NCBI GenBank assembly: GCA_900556645.1
Contig: USPJ01000089.1
Location: 1-6,110 of the forward strand
Direction: 5' to 3'
Length of the DNA stretch: 6,110 nt
Origin: an uncultured Lachnospiraceae bacterium
GTDB taxonomy: Bacteria; Bacillota_A; Clostridia; Lachnospirales; Lachnospiraceae
The translations under genes were made by a program, and so were the position numbers. This document shows, in pieces, positions 1 to 5,892 of the stretch. The first letter of the stretch is position 1. Each line of letters starts with the position of its first letter. Below the pieces are notes generated by a model. That model was not told where the DNA came from. It did no database searches and saw only the letters and a program-made list of their open reading frames with translations.

Positions 1-2
1 GC

Positions 3-41
3 GCGACGATCGTCCCCGTCATCGCCGTCAAAACGCCGTAA
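3..41 (+). CDS. Possible C-terminal tail of a plus-strand protein entering from the left edge
   Basis: Reading from base 3, the plus strand encodes twelve residues (ATIVPVIAVKTP) and then a TAA that lies inside the left arm of the terminator hairpin, a common position for the end of a gene. The first 40 bases are about 65% G+C, far above the AT-rich genes that follow, so this would belong to a different transcription unit. Twelve residues are too few to name a family. The minus strand has a competing short frame beginning ATGACGGGG, so neither the strand nor the coding status is secure. Confidence 0.3.
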   Translation, partial: ATIVPVIAVKTP

Positions 42-64
42 TCGGCAAGCCGATTACGGCGTTT
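31..64. terminator. Bidirectional intrinsic terminator, 16-bp perfect stem
   Basis: Bases 31-46 and 49-64 are perfect reverse complements with only AA between them, so in RNA this folds as about a 15-bp stem with a four-base loop. On the plus strand the stem runs into GTTTCTTTCTT, a T-rich tail. On the minus strand it ends in GCGTTTTG and is preceded by an A-rich stretch. It therefore suits both a plus-strand gene ending at about 41 and the minus-strand Panacea gene ending at 79. The four-T tail makes the minus-strand direction the weaker of the two. Confidence 0.85.
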
Positions 65-78
65 CTTTCTTATTATGC

Positions 79-810
79 CTATGAAACTTCAAAACAATGA
101 TGTGAACGAATCAAATCATCCGATATGGTTGAATACATCTCACTTTTATCTGCACAATCCCATGGACTGTTTGGTTTATGTGTCATATCCACCAATGCAC
201 CTACGGTATAAGCTCCATATTTATGCAGAATCTGTTCAATAACATCAACCTTGCAAATTCCATCCTCTGCAAACAAAATTCTGCTCCGAATTGGCATTTC
301 TTCATACTTATCATCAATATCAAACTCCAATTTTTCACTGGAACCTCGGTATTTTTCATAAACCGTCTCAACTACCGGTCCATATTTAAATGCATAAATC
401 TTATCATCAAATAATCTTTTATCTGTTTTACACAGATACTCAGCATAACACAGATATACCAATTTTTCTAATTTGAGGTGCGTACATGAAATTTTAGACA
501 AAATATATTTCGCAATATCAGTTCCTCGCAGTGTACGATCATCTGAAATCAGCCCTATAAACTCTCCCAAAGTCTGCACAATATACACATCTGCAAAAAA
601 GGCATCCTTTTGCACAACAGACATCCATTCCGGTGACTCCGTCTCTATAAAATGCGTTGATATAGAAACCGTATCTCCACACACTTCTCTTATTTTATCG
701 ATATCTTCCATTATCCATTTTGGATCTATTTCATCATCAAGTAAATAATGTATTCCTATCCTCATTCCCTGAGAATAAGAACTACTCAAAATGATATAAT
801 GTCTATACAT
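79..810 (-). CDS. panA: Panacea (SocA/DUF4065) domain protein, probable PanA antitoxin of a toxSAS-PanA pair
   Basis: 243 residues. The C-terminal part (about 97-220) has the Panacea/DUF4065 pattern: DIAKYIL at 98-104, the helix KLEKLVYLCYAEYL at 113-126, AFKYGPVV at 140-147 followed by VYEKY, a YGAYTVGAL helix at 198-206, and MTHKPNSPW at 209-217. Members of this family (PanA, SocA) neutralise varied toxins, including toxic small alarmone synthetases; that is family knowledge. Residues 1-95 form an extra N-terminal region that I do not recognise. It probably sets toxin specificity, which is inference. I chose the ATG at 810 because an almost perfect ribosome binding site, AAGGTGGTGA (816-825), sits 5 bases upstream, and because the start follows the toxin stop by one base, implying translational coupling. 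The frame stays open upstream to 975, but that part only shadows the toxin gene. The hairpin at 31-64 would end the transcript. Confidence 0.85.
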   Translation of the reverse strand: MYRHYIILSSSYSQGMRIGIHYLLDDEIDPKWIMEDIDKIREVCGDTVSISTHFIETESPEWMSVVQKDAFFADVYIVQTLGEFIGLISDDRTLRGTDIAKYILSKISCTHLKLEKLVYLCYAEYLCKTDKRLFDDKIYAFKYGPVVETVYEKYRGSSEKLEFDIDDKYEEMPIRSRILFAEDGICKVDVIEQILHKYGAYTVGALVDMTHKPNSPWDCADKSEMYSTISDDLIRSHHCFEVS

Positions 811-811
811 G

Positions 812-1324
812 TTACTCACCACCTTTTCCGTTATTTTCCCAATTAGTATACTCTTGTTTATACTTTCTGTGCGATTCATAATTCTTTTCTTCATCAAAGC
901 TACTCCACACTTGCAGTTCCCATGGAAAAGAATAATTATCTTTTTCAAAATATATATGTGTTGCCCGATATTCACTTTTAGAAGAATCTATACATTTATA
1001 TTGGGGATAATTATTTTTTATATACTCTTTTACATCTCCAAACGAAAATTCGTCATCTATCACAATGCGAACCCCAAACAAATCATTGATACACTTCTTA
1101 ATGGGTATGTTGCCACCTTCATGAGTACGAATATAATTTTCAATTTTATACTCTACAGAGTTTTGTGCCTTAACCCGGCCGGTAACTACCAAATTTGGAA
1201 ATTCAAAAGAATACAATGTGAATGTAAGCATAAGTGTCTCTTTATTAAGCAACGTCCGGTAATTCCAAATCTCATTTAATATTTCGGCATTTTCTCGAAT
1301 ATGTTTCACCTGCTTGCGTTTCAA
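812..1324 (-). CDS. Small RelA/SpoT-domain protein (toxSAS-like toxin), probably 5'-truncated by an in-frame TGA
   Basis: 170 residues from a TTG at 1324. All hallmark motifs of the alarmone-synthetase nucleotidyltransferase fold are present: R50-V-K52 with S56 and K60, D81-LFG-x-R86 (Mg-binding Asp), K116 followed by YRATH (119-123), the catalytic E136-L-Q138, and H152. Stand-alone proteins of this size are either small alarmone synthetases making (p)ppGpp or toxSAS toxins that make ppApp or pyrophosphorylate the tRNA CCA end. A Panacea gene starting one base downstream favours the toxin reading. The start is doubtful. The TTG has no ribosome binding site, and the first in-frame ATG (1231) would remove part of the N-terminal helices. 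The frame is blocked by TGA at 1328-1330, yet 31 more in-frame codons lie upstream with a good start at 1423. A restored gene would be 203 residues. I see an intact catalytic domain behind a nonsense codon, so expression is uncertain. Confidence 0.8.
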   Translation of the reverse strand: MKRKQVKHIRENAEILNEIWNYRTLLNKETLMLTFTLYSFEFPNLVVTGRVKAQNSVEYKIENYIRTHEGGNIPIKKCINDLFGVRIVIDDEFSFGDVKEYIKNNYPQYKCIDSSKSEYRATHIYFEKDNYSFPWELQVWSSFDEEKNYESHRKYKQEYTNWENNGKGGE

Positions 1325-1327
1325 ATT

Positions 1328-1423
1328 TCAAATGTTTTCGGTGTGTAACTCTTCCCATTTTGAACTTATTTTATCATAATTTTCCTGTATTATCTCAATC
1401 AATATACCTAAATCTGTAAACAT
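1328..1423 (-). CDS. 31-codon in-frame N-terminal segment of the RelA/SpoT-like gene, ending in TGA
   Basis: ATG at 1421-1423 is preceded by GTGAGG, with GAGG at 1431-1434 and 7 bases of spacing: the only convincing translation start for this operon. The 31 codons encode a hydrophilic, helix-prone peptide (starts MFTDLGILIE, ends EELHTENI) and stop at TGA 1328-1330. The next codons are AAT TTG AAA in the same frame, leading straight into the toxin body. The peptide is most simply the first helix of the toxin, cut off by one point mutation. It could also be a short leader whose stop lets ribosomes restart at the nearby TTG, or evidence of a sequencing error. It resembles no leader peptide that I know. 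Confidence 0.6.
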   Translation of the reverse strand: MFTDLGILIEIIQENYDKISSKWEELHTENI

Positions 1424-1430
1424 AGAATAT

Positions 1431-1434
1431 CCTC
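1431..1434 (-). promoter_or_regulatory. Ribosome binding site for the ATG at 1423
   Basis: GAGG on the minus strand lies 7 bases upstream of the ATG at 1423. It matters because the TTG at 1324 has no comparable signal, so it places the original start of the toxin gene upstream of the in-frame TGA. Confidence 0.65.
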
Positions 1435-1465
1435 ACAAAGAATATAACCCATCTCGGCAGATTGA

Positions 1466-1477
1466 GAACATTTGTTC
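1466..1477 (-). promoter_or_regulatory. Candidate LexA (SOS) box or antitoxin operator
   Basis: The minus strand reads GAAC-AAAT-GTTC, a perfect palindrome in its outer bases. It fits the core GAAC-RNRY-GTTC of the Gram-positive LexA/DinR box; the outermost bases (A and T) differ from the usual C and G. It extends to a 14-base palindrome AGAACA-AA-TGTTCT. The site starts about 12 bases after the -10 element, so it falls just past the expected transcription start, where a repressor would block the operon. Autorepression by the toxin-antitoxin proteins is the alternative reading. Confidence 0.5.
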
Positions 1478-1489
1478 TTTTTCAATTAA

Positions 1490-1518
1490 ATTATATCATT
1501 GTTTTTACAGTTATACAA
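1490..1518 (-). promoter_or_regulatory. Sigma-A-type promoter of the RelA/SpoT-Panacea operon
   Basis: On the minus strand a perfect -10 TATAAT (1490-1495) lies 17 bases after a -35-like TTGTAT (1513-1518, four of six matching TTGACA). The -10 is followed by an AT-rich start region, with a predicted transcription start near 1483 and a 5' leader of about 60 bases before the ATG at 1423. The promoter sits entirely in the 115-base gap between the rfbG stop and this ATG, so the pair is an independent unit although it shares its strand with the polysaccharide operon. I see no convincing hairpin-plus-T terminator between rfbG and this promoter, so some read-through is possible. Confidence 0.75.
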
Positions 1519-1538
1519 GTACCAGTCTCAAACTTCTC

Positions 1539-2600
1539 CTACAAAAACTCCCCTATCTGCCTTTCCATACACGCTGCCACATCTCCGCCTTCAAAATAGA
1601 CCTTCGTCCATTCCACAATCTTCTCCATGGCGGTCTCCACATTCCATCTCGGAGTCCATCCAAAGGTACTTTTCAACTTTGAGCAATCCAGTTTCAAAAA
1701 TCCTGCCTCGTGAGGACCTCCGTCATAACGGTCAATCCATTGGGCAGATGCTTTGTTTGCCTCATTCCACTTTTCACAGAACAGGGTAACCAGTTTTCCG
1801 GTGGTCCAGCAGTCCGCTTCATCCGGTCCCACATTATAATTTCCCGCAAATTTTTTCTCCTGATACTGAGCCTGACAGATCATCAGATATGCAGCAACCG
1901 GCTCCAGCACATGCTGATATGGTCTTGTGGAAAAAGGATTCCGTACCACAATATCCTCTCCACTCTGCACCGCCCTTATACAATCCGGGATAATACGGTT
2001 CTCCGCAAAATCCCCACCGCCAATGACATTTCCTGCCCGTGCCGTAGAAATGGCACAAGAGTTTTCTTCTCCGAAAAAGGAATTTTTATAGCTGTCCGTT
2101 ACCAGTTCCGAACAGGATTTAGAATTGGAATACGGATCATATCCGTTCAATTCTTCATTCTCACGGTAACCCCATTCCCATTCTCTGTTCCGATATACTT
2201 TATCTGTAGTTACATTTAAAAAAGACTTCACACTTTTGCTCTGTCTTACACATTCCAGCACATTGACGGTTCCCATAACATTCACGTCATAGGTATAAAC
2301 CGGATTCTGATAAGATTCTCTTACCAGCGGCTGTGCGGCCATATGAATTACGATTTCCGGCTGTACTTCCTCAAACACTTTCTGCAAATGCTCCAAATCC
2401 CGCACATCGCCTATAATGGAATTCATACGTTCTCCAATCCGGCACATTTCAAACAAACTGGGATTGGTGGGCGGTTCTAAGGCATAGCCTGTTACCTGTG
2501 CACCTGCTCCTATCAATAATTGACACATCCATGAACCTTTAAATCCGGTATGTCCGGTAATCAGTACCTTTTTATCTCTGTAAAACGAAACGTCCAGCAT
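1539..2600 (-). CDS. rfbG: CDP-glucose 4,6-dehydratase
   Basis: 353 residues, full length for the family. It converts CDP-D-glucose to CDP-4-keto-6-deoxy-D-glucose using bound NAD in the cytoplasm. The N-terminal Rossmann motif is GHTGFKGSW (16-24). NVTTDKVY (129-136) holds the T132-D133-K134 catalytic group, and DPYSNSK (155-161) supplies Y157 and K161 of the SDR pair. Also typical are AAQPLVRESY (88-97), NVIGGGDFAENRIIPD (191-206) and RPYQHVLEP (226-234). The ATG at 2600 is preferred over an upstream ATG (2627) because a perfect AAGGAGG (2606-2612) precedes it by 5 bases and overlaps the TAA of the GtrA gene. It is the last gene of the polysaccharide operon and supplies the second step after RfbF, although three genes separate the two. 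The product is certain; the final sugar is not. Confidence 0.95.
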   Translation of the reverse strand: MLDVSFYRDKKVLITGHTGFKGSWMCQLLIGAGAQVTGYALEPPTNPSLFEMCRIGERMNSIIGDVRDLEHLQKVFEEVQPEIVIHMAAQPLVRESYQNPVYTYDVNVMGTVNVLECVRQSKSVKSFLNVTTDKVYRNREWEWGYRENEELNGYDPYSNSKSCSELVTDSYKNSFFGEENSCAISTARAGNVIGGGDFAENRIIPDCIRAVQSGEDIVVRNPFSTRPYQHVLEPVAAYLMICQAQYQEKKFAGNYNVGPDEADCWTTGKLVTLFCEKWNEANKASAQWIDRYDGGPHEAGFLKLDCSKLKSTFGWTPRWNVETAMEKIVEWTKVYFEGGDVAACMERQIGEFL

Positions 2601-2605
2601 AACAG

Positions 2606-2612
2606 CCTCCTT
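2606..2612 (-). promoter_or_regulatory. Consensus ribosome binding site fixing the rfbG start
   Basis: AAGGAGG on the minus strand, 5 bases before the ATG at 2600 and overlapping the stop codon of the GtrA-family gene. It decides against the longer frame beginning at 2627. Confidence 0.85.
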
Positions 2613-3036
2613 ATTCTTCCTTTGCATTCCGCGTTCTGAAAACTACCAGCTTACTTGCAATATAATTCGCCACAATTACAATCACATTGGAGATACATTT
2701 CATTACCGTACCATTCCAGGAAAGTACATCCACAAAGACATACATTATTGCCAAATCCAACAATCCGGTTGCTAATCTGCAGAGAAAAAAACTGCAAATC
2801 TCTTGAACAACTACTTTTCTCTGTAAATTCTTACTCTGAAAAACCCACAATTTGTTGGTGACGAAAGCAAAAGATACTGCAAGTATCCAAGCAATCACAT
2901 TGCTGGCAATGTTATTCATATGCAGTCTGTTGTAAAGTCCCGCATAAGTCAGAATGTTAATTGCTGTTGTCAATACGCCAAATACGGCATAATTAATCAG
3001 GGACTGATATTTTTTCAGTAAAGTTTTTATCTCCAT
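2611..3036 (-). CDS. GtrA-family small membrane protein
   Basis: 141 residues with four predicted membrane segments (about 12-34, 42-63, 78-103 and 108-130), the size and layout of the GtrA/PF04138 family. The two halves carry related motifs at the ends of segments 2 and 4: NKLWVF (61-66) and NYIASKLVVF (124-133), each followed by a basic stretch. Family members are thought to move polyprenyl-phosphate-linked sugars across the cytoplasmic membrane or to assist a partner glycosyltransferase; the exact activity is not proven for most of them. Its place between a mutase and a CDP-glucose dehydratase suggests that it serves the same sugar, possibly with the family 2 glycosyltransferase upstream. 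The start has GGAG 8 bases upstream, and the gap after glf is 15 bases. The family call is firm; the substrate is unknown. Confidence 0.88.
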   Translation of the reverse strand: MEIKTLLKKYQSLINYAVFGVLTTAINILTYAGLYNRLHMNNIASNVIAWILAVSFAFVTNKLWVFQSKNLQRKVVVQEICSFFLCRLATGLLDLAIMYVFVDVLSWNGTVMKCISNVIVIVANYIASKLVVFRTRNAKEE

Positions 3037-3051
3037 GTATCTCTCCGTCTT

Positions 3052-4200
3052 TTACTGTCTCTTAAAATTTTCACAAAAGTACAGGGCATTTTCAATGACC
3101 TGATCCATATTGTAATATTTGTATTCCGCTAATCTGCCTAAAAGATACAGATTCTTATAATCCTCCAGATATTCCCTGTACTGTCCATACATCTTAGCCG
3201 TTTCCTCCGTAGGTATCGGGTAATAAGGCTCGCATTCCAACTCCTCATCTGCCTGTAACGGATATTCCACGGCAATAACGGTTTTACCCTCTTTCTTTTG
3301 GACCGGCAGCTTTTTATACTCGGTGATACGAGTGTAACCTTCTGCCTGAGGATAGGCAACCACAGGAGCCTGCTGATAAGAATCCTCCTCCAGACTCTTC
3401 CACTCAAACCGCAAAGAACGGTACGGCAGTCTGCCATAACGATAATCTAAAAGTTCATCCACAGCTCCGGTATAGATAACCGTTATCTCATTTCCTTCAT
3501 AATAAACCTTCTTTGTCTCCTCCGAAAAGCTTAGACTGTGGTTTGCATCCGTATTCAATAACACCGTAATATTCGGATGGTTTAAGATATTTTTTATTAC
3601 TGCTGTAAACCCTTGCGTCGGCATCATCTGACATGTGTCATCAAAGTATCCTGTCTTATAAGAAAACAATACCGGAACCCTCCGCAAGACATTTTTGTCT
3701 ATTTCTGATGGTTCGATTCCCCACTGTTTTGCCGTATACAAACTATAATCGTTTGCATATAAAAATTCCGCATATTCCCGAATCACAGAATCCTCGCACT
3801 CCAGCATATTTACAATGGTCTCTTTTGGGACATTTCCATAAACCTGTCGGATATGGCTTTTGATTTCTTCCGCCTTTTCTTTTGGAAAATAATCATCAAT
3901 GGTCTGAAAATTAAAAGGGGACGGCGTATACTTTCCATTCATGTAAACCATACACTCCAGAAAATAGTCCTCCCAGCTTCCCCACTTTTTCAAATATTCT
4001 TCTACCTTTAGATTGTTGGTGTGAAAGATATGCGGTCCGTATTTCTGCACCAAAATTCCACTTTCATCTGTTTCATCATATAAATTTCCCGCAATATGAT
4101 TTCTGCGTTCTACCACCAGAACCTTCTGTCCCTGTTCTGCAAAACACCGGGCAGCAATACTTCCGCTGATTCCTGCTCCCACCACTACATAATCATACAT
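3052..4200 (-). CDS. glf: UDP-galactopyranose mutase family protein
   Basis: 382 residues, near the family norm. It is a FAD-dependent enzyme that isomerises UDP-galactopyranose to UDP-galactofuranose by a flavin-adduct mechanism. The FAD-binding GAGISG lies at 8-13, followed by ERRNHIAGN (31-39; usually HIGGN) and KYGPHIFHT (53-61). Residues aligning with known active-site positions of the Klebsiella and E. coli enzymes are kept: W160 in AKQW, R174 in RRVPV, Y185 in GYFDD, R261 in YRSLRFE, R291 in YTRI, EPYYPI (324-329), R356 and Y362 in GRLAEYKYYNMD. Two differences from the enterobacterial enzymes are L178 where they have Arg (PVR) and N364 where they have Asp (YYDM). The start overlaps the end of the SDR gene by 8 bases (ATGTATGA), with GGAG 8 bases upstream. 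The neighbouring CDP-sugar genes leave open a substrate other than UDP-galactose. Confidence 0.93.
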   Translation of the reverse strand: MYDYVVVGAGISGSIAARCFAEQGQKVLVVERRNHIAGNLYDETDESGILVQKYGPHIFHTNNLKVEEYLKKWGSWEDYFLECMVYMNGKYTPSPFNFQTIDDYFPKEKAEEIKSHIRQVYGNVPKETIVNMLECEDSVIREYAEFLYANDYSLYTAKQWGIEPSEIDKNVLRRVPVLFSYKTGYFDDTCQMMPTQGFTAVIKNILNHPNITVLLNTDANHSLSFSEETKKVYYEGNEITVIYTGAVDELLDYRYGRLPYRSLRFEWKSLEEDSYQQAPVVAYPQAEGYTRITEYKKLPVQKKEGKTVIAVEYPLQADEELECEPYYPIPTEETAKMYGQYREYLEDYKNLYLLGRLAEYKYYNMDQVIENALYFCENFKRQ

Positions 4201-5113
4201 CCTTTTTCTCCGTTTCTCTCATAAAATCAATGGTTTTCTGAATTCCCTCTTCAAATGTATATCTTGGGACATATCCCACATCCTGTTTGATTTTAGATAT
4301 GTCTACGATGGCGTTATCTATACGGTCCGTCTTATAGGGAATCTCTCCAATTCCCAATTCCGCATTTGGATTAATACTGTTTCTGATTATGGTAACATAT
4401 TCGGACATTCTTCTGGCTTCTCCCGTTCCCACCGGGTACACCCTATTCTCTTTTCCATGCTCGCCCACCAAAATCAATGCCTGAATCAAATCATCAATAT
4501 AAATATAATCCCACATCTGTTCCAGCTTCGTGAAAGACGGCTTTTCCCCTCTCAGAAGAGAACGGATACAATAGGTAATCAGATTGTTATCCAACCGTCC
4601 CGGTCCGTAGATACTGGGTATCAGAATCCAATTAAATCCTACACCATACAAACGTGCCAGATACTCACAATAGATATGTACGGATGCTTTCGTGGCACTA
4701 TACACATCACAGGGAGTCGGTAACTGCTGTCCGTTTACCTCTTCCTGCTCATAAGCATATTCGCTAATAGAGCCTGTACAAACCACCCGCTTACATTTAT
4801 GCTCATGGGCAATTTTCATCACATGGAATGCCATGGAAATATTTTTAAGCTGTAATTCCATGTCATTTTTGACGGTAGTGCTTACACCTGCCCATGCCAA
4901 ATGATATATCGTATCAAAAGAACAGCCTGCCAATTCTTCCAGCAGAACCTCTTCCTCCATTAAATTTCCCACAACGGGAATCAGATTTTTATTTTGTGGA
5001 AGCTTCTCCTCCGGAAGCACAAGAGCATAAATCTTTTTGTTTTCCTTTAACAACTGCTCAATCAATGCTTTTCCGATAAAGCCGGTGGCTCCTGTGACAA
5101 ACACACTCTCCAT
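4193..5113 (-). CDS. Extended-SDR NAD-dependent sugar-nucleotide epimerase/reductase, probably acting on CDP-4-keto-6-deoxyglucose
   Basis: 306 residues. It has the extended-SDR layout: GATGFIG (8-14) for NAD(P), HLAWAG (71-76), catalytic S115 in TGS, Y138-SAT-K142, PSIYGPGR (166-173) and WDYIYIDDL (201-209). This group includes nucleotide-sugar epimerases and 4-ketoreductases such as CDP-abequose and CDP-paratose synthases. Placement directly between rfbF and the mutase suggests that it processes the CDP-4-keto-6-deoxyglucose made by RfbG, by 4-keto reduction or epimerisation; that is inference, and the motifs alone cannot separate the two. I start at the ATG at 5113, two bases after the rfbF stop, because GATGFIG then falls at the usual distance. 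The open frame continues upstream to 5155 but only shadows the rfbF 3' end. The ribosome binding site is weak (GTGGGA), so coupling to rfbF translation is likely. Confidence 0.88.
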   Translation of the reverse strand: MESVFVTGATGFIGKALIEQLLKENKKIYALVLPEEKLPQNKNLIPVVGNLMEEEVLLEELAGCSFDTIYHLAWAGVSTTVKNDMELQLKNISMAFHVMKIAHEHKCKRVVCTGSISEYAYEQEEVNGQQLPTPCDVYSATKASVHIYCEYLARLYGVGFNWILIPSIYGPGRLDNNLITYCIRSLLRGEKPSFTKLEQMWDYIYIDDLIQALILVGEHGKENRVYPVGTGEARRMSEYVTIIRNSINPNAELGIGEIPYKTDRIDNAIVDISKIKQDVGYVPRYTFEEGIQKTIDFMRETEKKDV

Positions 5114-5115
5114 AC

Positions 5116-5889
5116 TTAATCCCACACTTTCCATGGAGCATGTCCGCTGTTCCAAAGTTCTTCCAGCTTCTGTTTCTCACGAAGCGTATCCATACATTGC
5201 CAAAAACCTTCATGCTTGTATGCCATCAACTGACCTCTTTGTGCCGCAGTGGTCAAAGGAATCTTCTCAAATACCGTACTGTCTCCTTCTATCAAGTCAA
5301 AAATCTCCGGTTCACAGACCATATAGCCGATATTTACCAGATTTCCGTCATCCTTTGCTTTTTCACGGAATGCCGTAACCTCTCCGGTCTCATCAATGTC
5401 TAAAATTCCAAAACGCTGTTCTATGTTGTAAGCAGAAATCGTCATCATCTTTCCCTTTTTCTGATGATATTCCAGAAGTTCGCGAATATTTACATCCGAA
5501 ACACCGTCCCCATAGGTCAGGAAAAACGGTTCCTCTCCAATATACTCCTGAATTCGTTTCACACGCCCACCGGTCATTGTGTTAAGACCTGTGTCCACGA
5601 TTGTAACCTTCCATGGCTCTGAATAATTGCTATGTACCACCATGTTATTGGTCTGTAAATCAAAGGTAACATCGGTGTTATGCAGATAGTAGTCTGCAAA
5701 CCACTCTTTGATAACATGCTGTTTGTAGCCGGCACAAATAACAAAATCATTGAACCCATAATGGGAATAAAGCTTCATAATATGCCATAATATCGGTTTT
5801 TCCCCTATCTCAATCATAGGCTTTGGTATCAAATGGCTTTCCTCCGATATTCTGGTTCCATAGCCACCTGCAAGTATTACAACCTTCAT
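5116..5889 (-). CDS. rfbF: Glucose-1-phosphate cytidylyltransferase
   Basis: 257 residues, the standard length. It makes CDP-D-glucose and pyrophosphate from CTP and alpha-D-glucose 1-phosphate, the entry step to CDP-deoxysugars. The sugar-nucleotidyltransferase signature is GGYGTRISEES (8-18) followed by KPM (23-25). TGGRVKR (106-112), TYGDGVSD (125-132; D128 and D132 placed for metal and substrate), FREKAKDDG (174-182), GFWQ (228-231), MDTLRE (233-238) and the C-terminal WNSGHAPWKVW are all diagnostic of this family rather than of UTP- or dTTP-using relatives. One small departure is NIGYM (186-190), where the family usually has NGGFF. The ATG at 5889 has AAGGAGA 6 bases upstream, lying inside the last codons of the glycosyltransferase gene, whose stop is 3 bases before this start. 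Confidence 0.95.
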   Translation of the reverse strand: MKVVILAGGYGTRISEESHLIPKPMIEIGEKPILWHIMKLYSHYGFNDFVICAGYKQHVIKEWFADYYLHNTDVTFDLQTNNMVVHSNYSEPWKVTIVDTGLNTMTGGRVKRIQEYIGEEPFFLTYGDGVSDVNIRELLEYHQKKGKMMTISAYNIEQRFGILDIDETGEVTAFREKAKDDGNLVNIGYMVCEPEIFDLIEGDSTVFEKIPLTTAAQRGQLMAYKHEGFWQCMDTLREKQKLEELWNSGHAPWKVWD

Positions 5890-5892
5890 CTG

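Noticed and set aside
1..30. Minus-strand start (ATG ACG GGG ACG ATC GTC) running off the left edge
   Set aside because: It has no ribosome binding site and only a few codons. The plus-strand reading that ends in TAA at a terminator is slightly more plausible, though still weak.
811..975. Upstream extension of the Panacea protein to 298 residues
   Set aside because: The extra residues only read the toxin gene in another frame. The ATG at 810 has an excellent ribosome binding site and sits one base after the toxin stop.
809..1279. Plus-strand open frame opposite the RelA/SpoT-like gene
   Set aside because: It has no ribosome binding site, a hydrophobic composition typical of antisense to an AT-rich gene, and the opposite strand carries clear family motifs.
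1328..1330. Reassignment of TGA as a sense codon
   Set aside because: No other gene here has an internal TGA, and the SDR gene ends in TGA in a normal stop/start overlap with glf, so the standard bacterial code applies.
1710..2219. 169-codon plus-strand open frame inside rfbG
   Set aside because: It lies fully antisense to a gene with unmistakable CDP-glucose dehydratase motifs and shows no recognisable domain.
1539..5889. Calling the SDR a CDP-abequose or CDP-paratose synthase
   Set aside because: Those enzymes act on the 3,6-dideoxy product of RfbH and its reductase, which are not in the window. The motifs seen are shared by the whole extended-SDR group.
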